DNA of 64,000 nt from Longimicrobium sp. (lineage in GTDB: Bacteria > Gemmatimonadota > Gemmatimonadetes > Longimicrobiales > Longimicrobiaceae): NCBI GenBank assembly GCA_036377595.1, contig DASUYB010000133.1:1-64000 (forward strand), read 5' to 3'. A program made the translations under genes and the position numbers. The notes below the pieces were generated by a model. It worked only from the letters and a program-made list of their open reading frames with translations, was not told where the DNA came from and ran no database searches. Shown piece after piece: positions 42,690 through 51,893 of this stretch. Each line of letters starts with the position of its first letter. The first letter of the stretch is position 1.

Positions 42690-43724
42690 TCAGGAGAGAG
42701 ATCCGGCCGCCACGCGCTTGCCGTCTAGGGTGAGCCCGAGTGTGCCCAGCTCCGCCGCCAGCACGGGATCGGCGACACGGATCTGGCCGGCGACGACGAC
42801 GAGCGCGACGTCGTCCTCCGTCGCTTCGAGGACGGGGCGGCGGAAGACGGCGAGGTCGGCGGGGCTACCGACGGTCAGTGAGGGGATCGGGAGGCGCAGG
42901 CGGCGCGCGGCGGTGGCGCCGACGGCGTCGAGGAGGCGGGCGTCGTCCACCAGGCCCGTCGCACGGGCGGCGCGGAGCTCGTCGAGCAGGCTGCCGTCGC
43001 CGCTCAGCAGCGAGTCGCTGCCGAGCAGGACGTCCACACCGGGCGCGAGCAGCTCCGCCGGCGCGGTGCGGCCGAGGAGGAAGGCGTTGCTTGTCGGGCA
43101 CCAGACGAGCGCCGCGCCCGACGCACGGAAGCGCGCGATCCCGTCCGCGTCGGGGCCGACGACGTGGACGGCGAGCAGGTTCTCGTCCAGCAGCCCCAGC
43201 CGGTCGATCTCGCGCACCTCGGCGGCGGAGAGCGCGTCGGTACCCTCGGCCAGGTGGATGGTGAGTGGCCGCGCCGGATCGGAGGGATCGGGCGCGGCCG
43301 CGCGGGTGAGATCGGGCTCGAAGCCGAGCGAGTGCGCGGTGCGGACGCGGGCGACGCGGATGGGGAAGCCGCGCTCGATATCCGGCTCCCACGCGTCGTG
43401 GTGGACGACGGTGGTGACGCCCGCGAGCAGGTTCTTCCACGCGCCGCGCAGCAACGCCTCGCGCCGCGGCACGGCGCGCGCCGCGGCGATCTCGTCCGCG
43501 AAGCGGCGGTGGATGTCGCGGCCCCACTCGTACGCGTTCGGATACGGCCCCGCGCCCAGCCGGCCGTAGTGGTTGCGGTGGAGATGGTCGTGCGCGTTGA
43601 TCAGCCCCGGCCGCACCTCGCCGTCCGGGATGCGCAGCGTCACGTCGAACCGCCGGTCCGCGGGGACGATGACGCCGCCGTCCACCCCCACCGCCACGTT
43701 CGCCGCCTCGATGCGGAAGCGCAT
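42690..43724 (-). CDS. Amidohydrolase-family protein
   Basis: A 344-residue protein. The metal-binding signature is INAHDHLHRNH, with later VTTVVHHDAWEPD, LAVHVVGPDADGI and LLGSDSLLSGDGS, followed by a C-terminal SLTVGSPADLAVFRRPVL. This is an amidohydrolase-superfamily TIM-barrel enzyme, similar to deaminases and guanine deaminase-like hydrolases. GTG-ATG double start; ATG 43724 taken. The substrate is not evident. It is convergent with the small basic gene. Confidence 0.85.
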   Translation of the reverse strand: MRFRIEAANVAVGVDGGVIVPADRRFDVTLRIPDGEVRPGLINAHDHLHRNHYGRLGAGPYPNAYEWGRDIHRRFADEIAAARAVPRREALLRGAWKNLLAGVTTVVHHDAWEPDIERGFPIRVARVRTAHSLGFEPDLTRAAAPDPSDPARPLTIHLAEGTDALSAAEVREIDRLGLLDENLLAVHVVGPDADGIARFRASGAALVWCPTSNAFLLGRTAPAELLAPGVDVLLGSDSLLSGDGSLLDELRAARATGLVDDARLLDAVGATAARRLRLPIPSLTVGSPADLAVFRRPVLEATEDDVALVVVAGQIRVADPVLAAELGTLGLTLDGKRVAAGSLS

Positions 43725-43751
43725 CACCGTGCGCAGGCGCGACGACCGGAA

Positions 43752-43815
43752 GCCTCACGCGGAGACGCGGAGGCGCGGAGTGCTCTCTCCGCGTCTCCGC
43801 GTCTCCGCGTGAGGC
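43752..43815. repeat. Long intergenic hairpin, CACGCGGAG type
   Basis: Arms GCCTCACGCGGAGACGCGG with complement ending CGCGTGAGGC. It lies between the amidohydrolase start and the end of the next operon, both minus strand. The flank CCTTCTGTT resembles other members. Confidence 0.85.
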
Positions 43816-43830
43816 CTTCTGTTCTCGCCA

Positions 43831-44532
43831 TCAGGCGTCGAGAGCGCGGCGGAAGGAGAGGGCGAGGACCACGGGGAGGCCTTCGTCCGCGGCGTAGCGG
43901 TCGAGGCGGCCGGCGGCGGCGTAGAAGGGGCGCAGCTCGGGGCCGATCACCCCGTCGCGCCAGTCGGCCAGCTCCAGCCCGGCGTCCGCCGCCGCGCGGA
44001 CGTGATCGTCCAGCTCGTGGACGTGGTGCTCGATGTCGTGCACCGCGCCGCCTGCGTCGCGGAACGAGCGGGTGTGCCCCGCGCGCGCCGCGTCGGGGTG
44101 GAAGTCGGTGACGACCACCGTGCCCCCGCGGCGCACCACGCGCCCCAGCTCCGCGTACGCCGCGTCGAGCGCGGGGAGATGGCCGACGACCAGGCGGCAC
44201 CACGCGACGTCGAACGTCCCTGCCGCGAAGGGGAGCGCGCGCACGTCCGCGGCGGCCAGCAGCGGGCGCATCGTCTCATCCTCCCGCGCCCCCGCGGCCA
44301 GCATCTCCCAGGTCAGGTCGGCGCCGGCGAGGAGCGCGGCGTCGGCGTGCGCGCGGAGGCGGCGGGCGGTGCCGCAGCCGGCGTCCAGCAGGCGCAGCCC
44401 GGCCGGCGGCGGCGTCAATTCGCTCACCAGCCGGTCGTCCACGAAGCTGATGGCCGTCTCGGCGTCGTAGCTGGGCGCCCACAGGCGGTACGCCTCGCGC
44501 GGGGCGAGCGGCGGCGCGACAGACGTGCTCAC
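43831..44532 (-). CDS. SAM-dependent methyltransferase (class I), last gene of the radical SAM operon
   Basis: A 233-residue protein from GTG 44532, which overlaps the stop of the upstream radical SAM gene by 4 bases (GTGA). Motif I is LRLLDAGCGTARRL; ADVRALPF and RLVVGHLPALDAAYAELGRVVRRGG match later class I methyltransferase motifs. It is a type 11-like small-molecule methyltransferase. The overlapping start argues for a single polycistronic message with 44529-49196. Confidence 0.85.
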   Translation of the reverse strand: MSTSVAPPLAPREAYRLWAPSYDAETAISFVDDRLVSELTPPPAGLRLLDAGCGTARRLRAHADAALLAGADLTWEMLAAGAREDETMRPLLAAADVRALPFAAGTFDVAWCRLVVGHLPALDAAYAELGRVVRRGGTVVVTDFHPDAARAGHTRSFRDAGGAVHDIEHHVHELDDHVRAAADAGLELADWRDGVIGPELRPFYAAAGRLDRYAADEGLPVVLALSFRRALDA

Positions 44533-46052
44533 GCCATCACCGGCTCGGGCGCGGCGGGCGGGCGCAGGTGCCCGTACGCCTGCGTGTCTTCCGGCGCGGT
44601 CTGCGACCAGCGGCGGACGGTCCTCAGCAGCGCGGCGTCGCTGAAATCGCCCTTCTCCCAACGCCTCCGCGCCAGGATCCTGCCGAGCGCCTTCCCCCAG
44701 TCGCGCGTGCGGCGGTCGTGCAGCGAGGGAAAGCGGCTGTCCAGCACCAGCCGGAAGTTCTCCACCCGCGTCCGCAGGCTCCCGTTCATCCAGGGGACGT
44801 GCGGGTCCTCGTGCGTCATCCACTTCACCCACTCCGGCTGCGTCCACTCCTCCAGCGTGTCGGGCGTCATCGACACCGCGTCGACGTTCCCGTACGTCCC
44901 CCGGCGCTGCGGGGTAGGCGTGTAGAAGTAGGTGATCAGCTCCATTGACGGGTTGATCGCCTTCAGCCTGCGGATGAAGCCGAGCGTGGTGTCGATCTCC
45001 GACGCGGGGTCGTCGGGCCCGCCCAGGACGAACGAGAACTCGGGGATGATCCCGTGCTCGCGCGTCCTGGCGGCGATCTCCAGCGTCTGCGCGATCGTCA
45101 GCGTCTTGTTCATCTTCTTCAGCACCTCGTCGCTCCCCGACTCGGCGCCGTAGAACACCATCGTCAGCCCCGACTTCTTCAGCGCGCGCCAGGTGTCGTC
45201 CGACAGCCGCAGCATCAGGTCGACGCGCGCCTCGCACCACCAGCGGATCCCCAGCGGCGTCAGCCGTTCCGCGATCTCCAGCGCGTGGTCTTCCTTGAGG
45301 AAGAAGTTGTTGTCGTAGAAGTGCACGGCGTCCATGCCGTGGTTCTTCACCAGCCATTCGAGGTGCCGCGCGGTGCGCTCCGGGCGCCCCTGCTTCTCGC
45401 GGCTGCCGAACACGGAGATGACCCCGCAGAACTTGCAGCCGTACGGGCACCCGATGGACGCCTGGTACACCCCCGTCCGCCGCCCCAGGAAGGTGGGGAG
45501 GAGGTAGTCGTCGATCGGGATCTTGTGGTACGGGGGATCGGGAAGCTCGTCCGGCCCCACCCACGGGCGCTCCAGGTTGATGCGGTTCTCGCCGGACGCG
45601 TCGCGGTACATCAGCCCGGCGACGGTCTTGGGATCGCGCTCGCCGTCCATCACCTCCAGCAGCTCGCGGAAGGCGTGCTCGCCCTGGCCGCGGATCGCCC
45701 AGTCGATGTAGGGGGCGGAGATCACGGGCTGGGGATAGAGGGAGGGAAAGTTGCCGCCCCAGACGATGGGGATCTCGGGGAAGCGCGCCTTCACCTGCTT
45801 CGTCAGCGGCACGGCGGCGACCAGCTGCGGCCCCGGCATCACGGTGAAGGCGATCACCCGCACCGGGTCCGGCCCCCCGCGGCGCGCCTCGACGTGGCGC
45901 GTGATCTCGGCCAGCGGATCGATGCTGGGGCGGTTGCCGTCCACGATCTCCCACTCCGTCCCCTCCGGCAGCGCGGCGCCGATTGACATCACGGAGAGCG
46001 GGAAGCGGCGGTTCTTCGGTGCGGTGGCCCGCGGGTTCACGAACAGGATCAT
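44529..46052 (-). CDS. B12-binding-type radical SAM enzyme 2
   Basis: A 507-residue protein. The N-terminal Rossmann-like region resembles a cobalamin-binding domain but lacks a DxHxxG motif (DGNRPS instead). The radical SAM cluster motif is CPYGCKFC, preceded by YQASIG and followed by IIPEFSFVLGGPDDP. Such enzymes often methylate unactivated carbon or phosphorus. The start ATG 46052 overlaps the upstream methyltransferase stop (ATGA). The surrounding genes suggest a tailoring role in a biosynthetic pathway. Confidence 0.88.
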   Translation of the reverse strand: MILFVNPRATAPKNRRFPLSVMSIGAALPEGTEWEIVDGNRPSIDPLAEITRHVEARRGGPDPVRVIAFTVMPGPQLVAAVPLTKQVKARFPEIPIVWGGNFPSLYPQPVISAPYIDWAIRGQGEHAFRELLEVMDGERDPKTVAGLMYRDASGENRINLERPWVGPDELPDPPYHKIPIDDYLLPTFLGRRTGVYQASIGCPYGCKFCGVISVFGSREKQGRPERTARHLEWLVKNHGMDAVHFYDNNFFLKEDHALEIAERLTPLGIRWWCEARVDLMLRLSDDTWRALKKSGLTMVFYGAESGSDEVLKKMNKTLTIAQTLEIAARTREHGIIPEFSFVLGGPDDPASEIDTTLGFIRRLKAINPSMELITYFYTPTPQRRGTYGNVDAVSMTPDTLEEWTQPEWVKWMTHEDPHVPWMNGSLRTRVENFRLVLDSRFPSLHDRRTRDWGKALGRILARRRWEKGDFSDAALLRTVRRWSQTAPEDTQAYGHLRPPAAPEPVMA

Positions 46053-46861
46053 GGGACGGTGCACTCCCAGAGGTCGAAGCGCGACGGCGCGCGCCGCCGC
46101 CGGACGAAGGCGACGAGCGGCCGGATCTCGTAGGCCAGCGGATAGCGGACGCGGTGCCGGCGCCAGTGCAAGCCCAGCGGCGCCGACGCGGCGGCGAGCG
46201 AATCCGCGGTCAGGTACTCGATGAACGGCAGCGCGGTGAGCGCGTCCGCGCGCCCGCCGAAGCGCGCCGCGGCGTGGCGGCGCTTCTCCTCCACCATTGC
46301 CCTCCCGTCCTTCTCATGGCGATAGAAGGGCGAGTCGAGGATGACGATGCGCCCGCCCGGCCGAACCACGCGCTTCGCCTCGGCCAGCGCGGCGCGGAGG
46401 TCGAGCGCGTAGTGCAGCGCCGCGTTGAACACGGCGACGTCGAAGCTCGCGTCCGCCGCGGGGATGGCCTCGAAGCTCGCCGCCACCCGCCCGAACAGCT
46501 TCGGGAGATGGGGATCGTACCCGGCGGCGGCGCCCAGCCCGTCGACCGCGTCGTCGCGCACGTCCATCGCCGTCGCCGCGTGGCCGAGCAGCGAGGCGCG
46601 GTAGCAGAGCCAGCCGTTCCCCGCGCCGAGGTCGAGGAGGCGGAGGGGACGTCCTGCCGCGCGCGCCATCGGCCGCAGGACGCGGCGCTCGAACGCGTCG
46701 TAGGTGCGCGAGCGGATGGCCCACTGGCTCGCTGTCGGCCCCTCCGCGAGGTACGGCAGTGCCAGCAACTCGGCGACGCCGCCCGCACCGCGCCCCTCGG
46801 CCGCGCGGTGGGCGCCGTACTCCGCGCGGAAGCGGGCGAGCGCCTCGGCCTGCGCCGTCAT
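46049..46861 (-). CDS. SAM-dependent methyltransferase (class I)
   Basis: A 270-residue protein with motif I LRLLDLGAGNGWLC and post-motif steps DVRDDAVDGLGAA, ASFDVAVFNAALHYALDL and VVRPGGRIVILDSPFY. The N-terminal helical cap is atypical of simple type 11 enzymes. Start ATG 46861 overlaps the upstream stop by 4 bases. Its substrate is unknown; in this operon it probably methylates the pathway product or an intermediate. Confidence 0.85.
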   Translation of the reverse strand: MTAQAEALARFRAEYGAHRAAEGRGAGGVAELLALPYLAEGPTASQWAIRSRTYDAFERRVLRPMARAAGRPLRLLDLGAGNGWLCYRASLLGHAATAMDVRDDAVDGLGAAAGYDPHLPKLFGRVAASFEAIPAADASFDVAVFNAALHYALDLRAALAEAKRVVRPGGRIVILDSPFYRHEKDGRAMVEEKRRHAAARFGGRADALTALPFIEYLTADSLAAASAPLGLHWRRHRVRYPLAYEIRPLVAFVRRRRAPSRFDLWECTVP

Positions 46862-47703
46862 CGCGAGTCCTCCGCCGGCGCGGGCGCGTCCGTCCGCTCC
46901 AGGTGGAAGAGGACGTGGTCGCCCAGCAGCGCGAGCGGCGCCTCCACCGCGCGATCCATCATCTCCAGAAATGAAAGGAGATGGGGATGTCGGGAGATCC
47001 ACGGCTCCGCGGCGCTGGGGGGAACGAAGACGCCGATGCCGCGCGTACGCCGCCGCCGGAACCAGGGCGCGAACGCGCGCGCGATCTCCCGCGGGCGGTG
47101 ATAGCGCACGGTGAACTCGCGCCCGCCCAGCCGCGCGGCCACCTCCCCGCGCGAGAGGCGGCGGAATCCCGCCCGCGGGCGGCCGAGGATCGTCTCCGTC
47201 ACTATCTCCCCCGGCGGGAAGGGGCCGAAGAGCACCAGCAGCGCCGGCGCGCCGGGCCGCAGCAGCCGCGCCAGCCCCCGCGCGACGGGGCGCAGGTCGG
47301 TCACGCAGTTCAGCGCGGCGAAGTTGGAGAACGCGCCGTCGAACGGCACCTCGCCCGCGGCCTCGCGCGCCGCGGCCAGCGCCTCCATCTCCTCCGCGGG
47401 ACACACCTCCGCCGTCGCGGGGGCGGCGCGGCCGGCCAGCTTCCGCGCGGCGATCTCCACCATCGCGGGCGAGGCGTCGGTCAGGTGGACCGAACGCCCG
47501 TGGTCCGCGAGGTACGACGCATCCTCCCCCGTCCCCCCGCCCAGCTCCAGCACGCGCGCGCCGGCCGGGAAGGCGCGCAGCAGTTCGCGCCGCACCGCGC
47601 GGCGCTGGGCCGCGACGCTCAGCCACGCGCCGAAGCGCTCGTCGAACTTCGGCGCCACGGTGTCGAACGCCGCCGCGGCGGGCGGCAGCGCGCGCGTCTC
47701 CAT
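46858..47703 (-). CDS. SAM-dependent methyltransferase (class I)
   Basis: A 281-residue protein with motif I ARVLELGGGTGEDASY, FDGAFSNFAALNCVTDLRPVARGLARLLRPG and a GRPRAGFRRLS insert. The C-terminal region contains RGIGVFVPPSAAEP, common in methyltransferases that act next to radical SAM proteins. The ATG at 47703 overlaps the upstream radical SAM stop by one base. It is the third operon methyltransferase counted from the promoter. Confidence 0.85.
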   Translation of the reverse strand: METRALPPAAAAFDTVAPKFDERFGAWLSVAAQRRAVRRELLRAFPAGARVLELGGGTGEDASYLADHGRSVHLTDASPAMVEIAARKLAGRAAPATAEVCPAEEMEALAAAREAAGEVPFDGAFSNFAALNCVTDLRPVARGLARLLRPGAPALLVLFGPFPPGEIVTETILGRPRAGFRRLSRGEVAARLGGREFTVRYHRPREIARAFAPWFRRRRTRGIGVFVPPSAAEPWISRHPHLLSFLEMMDRAVEAPLALLGDHVLFHLERTDAPAPAEDSR

Positions 47704-49196
47704 CACGCCGGCGCCCCCGCCAGCTCGGGCGCGCGCTCCCCGGGCTCGTCCGCCGTCAACTGTGCCCACACGAGCTCCATCGCCGCGCGGTCGGCGCCGG
47801 GGCGCGCCTCGTCGTGCAGCGCGTCGCGCAGGCGGCGGTAGAAGGCGGTGGAGTAGGTGCCGTGGAAGAGCATCGCCAGGTCGTTGGTGTCGCTCCAGTT
47901 CTGCTTCACCCCCAGCTGCGCCTGCACCTTCTGGTGGAACTTGGTCCCCGGGAGCGGATAGGCCACCGACACGCCGATGTCGTCGGGGCGCTCGTCGCGC
48001 ACCAGGTCGCGCGTCATCAGCACGTCCTCCCACTCCTCGCCGAGATAGCCCAGCTGCAGGAACCAGCAGGCGCGGATCCCGTGCTCCTTGAGCGTCCGCG
48101 TAGCGGTCCGCACCTGCTCGATCGTCGACCCCTTGTCCATCGCGTCGAGGATCTTCTGCGACCCCGACTCCACGCCCAGCCACACCTCCTCGGCCCCGGC
48201 GGCCTTGAGCGCGGCCACGGTGTTGGGGCGCATCAGGTTGACGCGCGTCTGGATCATGAAGGGGATGCGCGCGTCGCGGATGCCGATCTCCTCCGCGAAC
48301 TCGGCGATCCACTCCGCCGTCAGCCCCCAGATGTCATCCGCGAACCAGAGGTGGTCGGGCGCGACGCTCTCCTTCAGCCGGCGGATCTCCTCCGCGGCGC
48401 TGGCGGGCGAGCGCTGGTCGTAGCGGCGGCCGAAAAGGGGCTTCGCGCACCAGTTGCAGCCGTACGGGCACCCGCGCGAGGTCACCACGTTCCACGACAG
48501 CCGCCCGTGCGCCCCGGTCCACGCGCGGCGGTAGACCTCGGCGTCGACCAGGTCCCACGCGGGGAACGGCAGCGCGTCCAGGTCGCGCACGGCCGGACGC
48601 GGCTTGGTCCGCCACGCGCGCGCGTCGCCGTTCGCCAGCGCCAGCCCGGCGACGTCGCCCAGCGGCGCATCGGGGTCGGCGAGCCACGCCTCGGCCAGCT
48701 CGGGAACGCCGCTCTCCGGGTCCCCCAGCAGCACGGCGTCGGCGCCCGCCGCGAGGTAGATCTCCGGGTGGTCGCTGGGGTCGGAGCCGTTGATCACCAC
48801 GCGGGCGCCGGCGGCCTTCGCGGCGCGCACCATCTCCAGCGCCGCCTCGCGCATCCGCAGCGTGCACATCTTCGTGAGGAAGTTGAAGCTGTCCTCGACG
48901 ATGGCCACGACGCGGGGCCGCACCGCATCCACCATCTCCGCGAACTCGTGCGGGCCGGCGGAGAGCATGGCGTCGAACAGGGCGACGCGGTGGCCGCGCT
49001 CGCGCAGCACGGCCCCGGTGATGAGCGTGGCCAGCGGCGAGTAGGGCTTCATCTTCTCGACCTGCTTGGGGTCGAGGAGAAGGAAGTACGAGTGGGCGAC
49101 GAGGATCGGAGCGTTCTGGGCCAACGCGGCCTCCCGGAAGTGGACGGATCGCAAGGCGGTCTTGGAGAACGGTTCCGGCGCGCGGCCGGACATCAT
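47703..49196 (-). CDS. B12-binding-type radical SAM enzyme 1
   Basis: A 497-residue protein with a Rossmann-like N-terminal part (PILVAHSYFLLLDPKQVEKMKPYSP, ARVVINGSDPSDHPEIYLAAGADAVLLGDPE). The radical SAM motif CPYGCNWC follows SRG, and IQTRVNLMRPNTVAAL matches the barrel. It lacks DxHxxG (DAMLSAG). A double ATG at 49196/49193 starts the chain; the frame extends further upstream but without coding sense. It is the first gene of the five-gene operon and faces the glycosyltransferase operon across a 466-base gap. Confidence 0.88.
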   Translation of the reverse strand: MMSGRAPEPFSKTALRSVHFREAALAQNAPILVAHSYFLLLDPKQVEKMKPYSPLATLITGAVLRERGHRVALFDAMLSAGPHEFAEMVDAVRPRVVAIVEDSFNFLTKMCTLRMREAALEMVRAAKAAGARVVINGSDPSDHPEIYLAAGADAVLLGDPESGVPELAEAWLADPDAPLGDVAGLALANGDARAWRTKPRPAVRDLDALPFPAWDLVDAEVYRRAWTGAHGRLSWNVVTSRGCPYGCNWCAKPLFGRRYDQRSPASAAEEIRRLKESVAPDHLWFADDIWGLTAEWIAEFAEEIGIRDARIPFMIQTRVNLMRPNTVAALKAAGAEEVWLGVESGSQKILDAMDKGSTIEQVRTATRTLKEHGIRACWFLQLGYLGEEWEDVLMTRDLVRDERPDDIGVSVAYPLPGTKFHQKVQAQLGVKQNWSDTNDLAMLFHGTYSTAFYRRLRDALHDEARPGADRAAMELVWAQLTADEPGERAPELAGAPA

Positions 49197-49662
49197 TGTC
49201 GCGCTGTCGCGGGGCGGGACAGCTCCCCCGCGCGGATGTGCCACGCCGCGACGGGTGCGGGCGGAGAGGAGACGACGGCCCCGCTCGCGCCCAGGCACGC
49301 AGGGGCCGGGTGCGGGCCGCGCGTCGGTCTCCCCCGACGGAGCGGAGAAAGGAGCCAACTCCTTGTCCGGCAGCCGCTTGGGCTGCCGTGGCGCAGCGCC
49401 GTCCGGGCCGCCGGCGCCTGGATCGGGTCACCTCCGGGCGATGGCCGTTGTCACGGGCATTCGATGTGACGTAGATCGGTTCGAACACCCGAACAAGGCA
49501 ACCGCCGCGCCCGGCACCCTTCCCCCGCCCGCGACCCATGCCCCGCGTCTCCCGCCGACGTAGCAGGCACGTAGCACCTACGGTTCGCGTGCGCGGGGCC
49601 GCCGTCAAGGCTCTTGAAACGTCCGTGGCACGAAGCGGGGTCTCATCGCACGGAAGGGGACG
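49197..49662. other. Divergent intergenic region of the biosynthetic locus
   Basis: No gene of useful length is seen and no riboswitch is convincing. Both operons probably start here. CTTGAAACGTCCGTGGCACG at about 49613-49632 and TTCGAACACCCGAAC at about 49480-49495 are minor candidates for regulatory sites. Confidence 0.4.
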
Positions 49663-50781
49663 ATGCGTGTCGTCCAGGTGAGCTGCCACCGCGATCCGCT
49701 GCGCCGCGGCGGCGCGGAGCTGCTGGAGACGTGGACGGCGCTCCCGCTGGCCGCGCGCGCCGCCGCGGACGCCGGGTGCGACGTAACCGTGGTCCACGCC
49801 GCGTGGCGTGACGAGGAGATCACGCGCGACGGCGTGCGCTACCGCTTCGTGGCCGAGCCGGAGCTCCCTCCGCGCGTTTCCCGCCGCCTCCAGCCCCGCC
49901 TCGTGGCCGCCGTCCGCGCGCTCCACCCCCGCGTGGTGCACCTGCAGGGGATGGGGATGCCGCAGGCGCGCTGGCTGTGCGGCAACGGCGCGGCGGTGGT
50001 GGTGCAGGACCACTCCGAGCCGCCGAAGACCGGGTGGCGCGGCGCGGTGCAGCGCTGGGCGCTGGCGCGGGTCGACGGCGTGCTCTTCACCGCGCGCGAG
50101 CAGGCCGAGCCCTTCTTCGCCGCGGGGGCGCTGCGGGCCGAGACGCCGGTGTTCGAGGTGCTGGAGTCCACCACCGCCTTCACCCCGGGCGACCGCGAGG
50201 CGGCGCGGAGGGAGACGGGGATCGGCGGCGACCCGTGCCTGCTCTGGCTGGGGCACCTCGACGCCAACAAGGACCCGCTGACGGTGCTCGAGGCCGTCGC
50301 CCGCGTCCGCGAACGGCTCCCCGCGCTGCGCCTGTGGATGTGCTACGGCACCGCGCCGCTGGAGGCCGCGGTGCGCGCGCGCCTGGCCGCGGAGCCGGAG
50401 CTGGCCGCGCGGGTGGCGCTGCTGGGGCCGGTGCCGCACGCGCGGGTGGAGCAGCTCTGCCGCGCGGCCGACCTGTTCGTGCAGGGGAGCCGCCGCGAGA
50501 GCTGCGGCTACGCGGTGCTCGAGTCGCTGGCCTGCGGCGCCACTCCTTTGGTGACCGACATCCCCGCCTTCCGCCGGCTGACGCGCGGCGGCGCCGTGGG
50601 CGGCCTCTTCGCGCCGGGCGACGCGGACGGGCTGGCGCGGCTCATCCTGGCCTTCGCCGCGCGGTCGCAGGCGGAGTTGCGGGCGCGGGCGACGGCGCAC
50701 TTCGCGGCGCACCTGTCGCCCGCGGCGCTCGCGCGCGAGCTGGGGGCGGCGTACGCCGCGGTGGCCGGGAGGCGGCCGTGA
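49663..50781 (+). CDS. GT4-family glycosyltransferase 1
   Basis: A 372-residue protein with the GT-B fold pattern. The N-terminal acceptor part is MRVVQVSCHRDPLRRGGAEL. The C-terminal donor part has LLWLGHLDANKDPLTVLEAV and the family E-x7-E-like segment SRRESCGYAVLESLACGATPLV. It should transfer a sugar from an NDP-sugar onto a lipid, peptide or carbohydrate. GGAAGGGGACG precedes the ATG. It is the first gene of a three-gene operon; the second start overlaps its stop. Confidence 0.9.
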   Translation: MRVVQVSCHRDPLRRGGAELLETWTALPLAARAAADAGCDVTVVHAAWRDEEITRDGVRYRFVAEPELPPRVSRRLQPRLVAAVRALHPRVVHLQGMGMPQARWLCGNGAAVVVQDHSEPPKTGWRGAVQRWALARVDGVLFTAREQAEPFFAAGALRAETPVFEVLESTTAFTPGDREAARRETGIGGDPCLLWLGHLDANKDPLTVLEAVARVRERLPALRLWMCYGTAPLEAAVRARLAAEPELAARVALLGPVPHARVEQLCRAADLFVQGSRRESCGYAVLESLACGATPLVTDIPAFRRLTRGGAVGGLFAPGDADGLARLILAFAARSQAELRARATAHFAAHLSPAALARELGAAYAAVAGRRP

Positions 50782-51893
50782 AGGTGGCGATGGTGGTGCC
50801 CGGCGGGGTGGACCGCGGCGGCACGGAGCGGGTGATCCCCGTGCTGCTGGGGATGATCGGCCGGGTGGCGCGCGAGCACGAGCTGCACGTCTTCGCCTTC
50901 CACCAGGAATCGGAGGCGGGGACGTGGCCGCTACGGGGCGCCACGGTGCACAACGCGGGGCGGCCGCGCTCCGCCGCCCGCGCGCTCCGCGACCTGGTGG
51001 CCGAGCACCGGCGCAGGCCGTTCGCGGTGATGCACGGCGTGTGGTGCGGCCCCGGGCTGGTGGCCGCGGCGGCCGGGCGGCTGCTGCGCCGCCCCGCCCT
51101 CGTGCACCTGGTGGGCGGCGACGCGGCCGCGCTCCCCGAGATCGGCTACGGGCTCCTCCGCACCCCCGGCGGGCGGCTGCGGCTGCGCACGGTGGCCGCG
51201 CTGGCCGCGCACCTGACCGCCAACAGCGACTACAACGTGCGCCTGATGGCCGCGCGCGGCGTCCGCGCCGAGCGGGTTCCGTACGGCGTGGGCGTGGACG
51301 AGTGGCCCCCGCTGCCCCCGCGGCGGCGACGCCCCGGCGCGGAGGCGCGGCTCCTCTTCGTCGGCTCGCTGAACCGGGTGAAGGACCCCTGCACGCTCGT
51401 CCGGGGGATGGCCGCGCTCCGCGCCCGCGGCGTGGCCTTCCGCCTGGACGTGGTGGGCGAGGACCTGCTCGGCGGCGAGGTCCACCGCCTGGCGGCGGAC
51501 CTCGGCCTCTCCTCCATCGTCCATTTCCACGGCTTCCTCCCCCAGGCGCGACTCCGGCCGCTGATGGAGCGCGCCGACGCGCTGCTGGTCACCAGCCGCC
51601 ACGAGTGCGGCCCCATCGTGGCGCTCGAGGCGGCGCTCTGCGGCGTGCCCACGCTGGGGACGCCGGTCGGGCACCTGGCCGACTGGGCGCCGGAGGCCGC
51701 CGTCCCCTTCCCCGCAGGCGACGCGGACGCGCTGGCGGAGACCGCCGCCGCGCTGCTGGGCGACGAGGAGCGCCGCCTGCGCGTGGCCTTCGCGGCGCAG
51801 CGGCGGGCGCTGCACGACGACGCCGACCGCGCCGCCGCGCGCGTGCTGGACATCTACCGCGAGCTCACCCGAACCCGGGAGCGCACGTCGTGA
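50778..51893 (+). CDS. GT4-family glycosyltransferase 2
   Basis: A 371-residue protein from GTG 50778, overlapping the previous stop (GTGA). It has VKVAMVVPGGVDRGGTERVIP, LLFVGSLNRVKDPCTLVRGMAAL, LDVVGEDLLGG, and the E-x7-E segment SRHECGPIVALEAALCG. This again is a retaining GT4-type glycosyltransferase. Coupled by overlap to both neighbours. With the first enzyme it probably builds a disaccharide or acts on successive sugars. Confidence 0.9.
   Translation: MKVAMVVPGGVDRGGTERVIPVLLGMIGRVAREHELHVFAFHQESEAGTWPLRGATVHNAGRPRSAARALRDLVAEHRRRPFAVMHGVWCGPGLVAAAAGRLLRRPALVHLVGGDAAALPEIGYGLLRTPGGRLRLRTVAALAAHLTANSDYNVRLMAARGVRAERVPYGVGVDEWPPLPPRRRRPGAEARLLFVGSLNRVKDPCTLVRGMAALRARGVAFRLDVVGEDLLGGEVHRLAADLGLSSIVHFHGFLPQARLRPLMERADALLVTSRHECGPIVALEAALCGVPTLGTPVGHLADWAPEAAVPFPAGDADALAETAAALLGDEERRLRVAFAAQRRALHDDADRAAARVLDIYRELTRTRERTS

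Noticed and set aside
49480-49495. TTCGAACACCCGAAC as a tRNA T-arm
   Set aside because: The surrounding sequence does not fold into a cloverleaf with acceptor and anticodon arms.
49440-49600. Possible cobalamin riboswitch upstream of the radical SAM operon
   Set aside because: The region holds scattered GCC- and GG-rich pieces that resemble parts of a B12 box, but the conserved B12 box and the core sequence order are not present on either strand.
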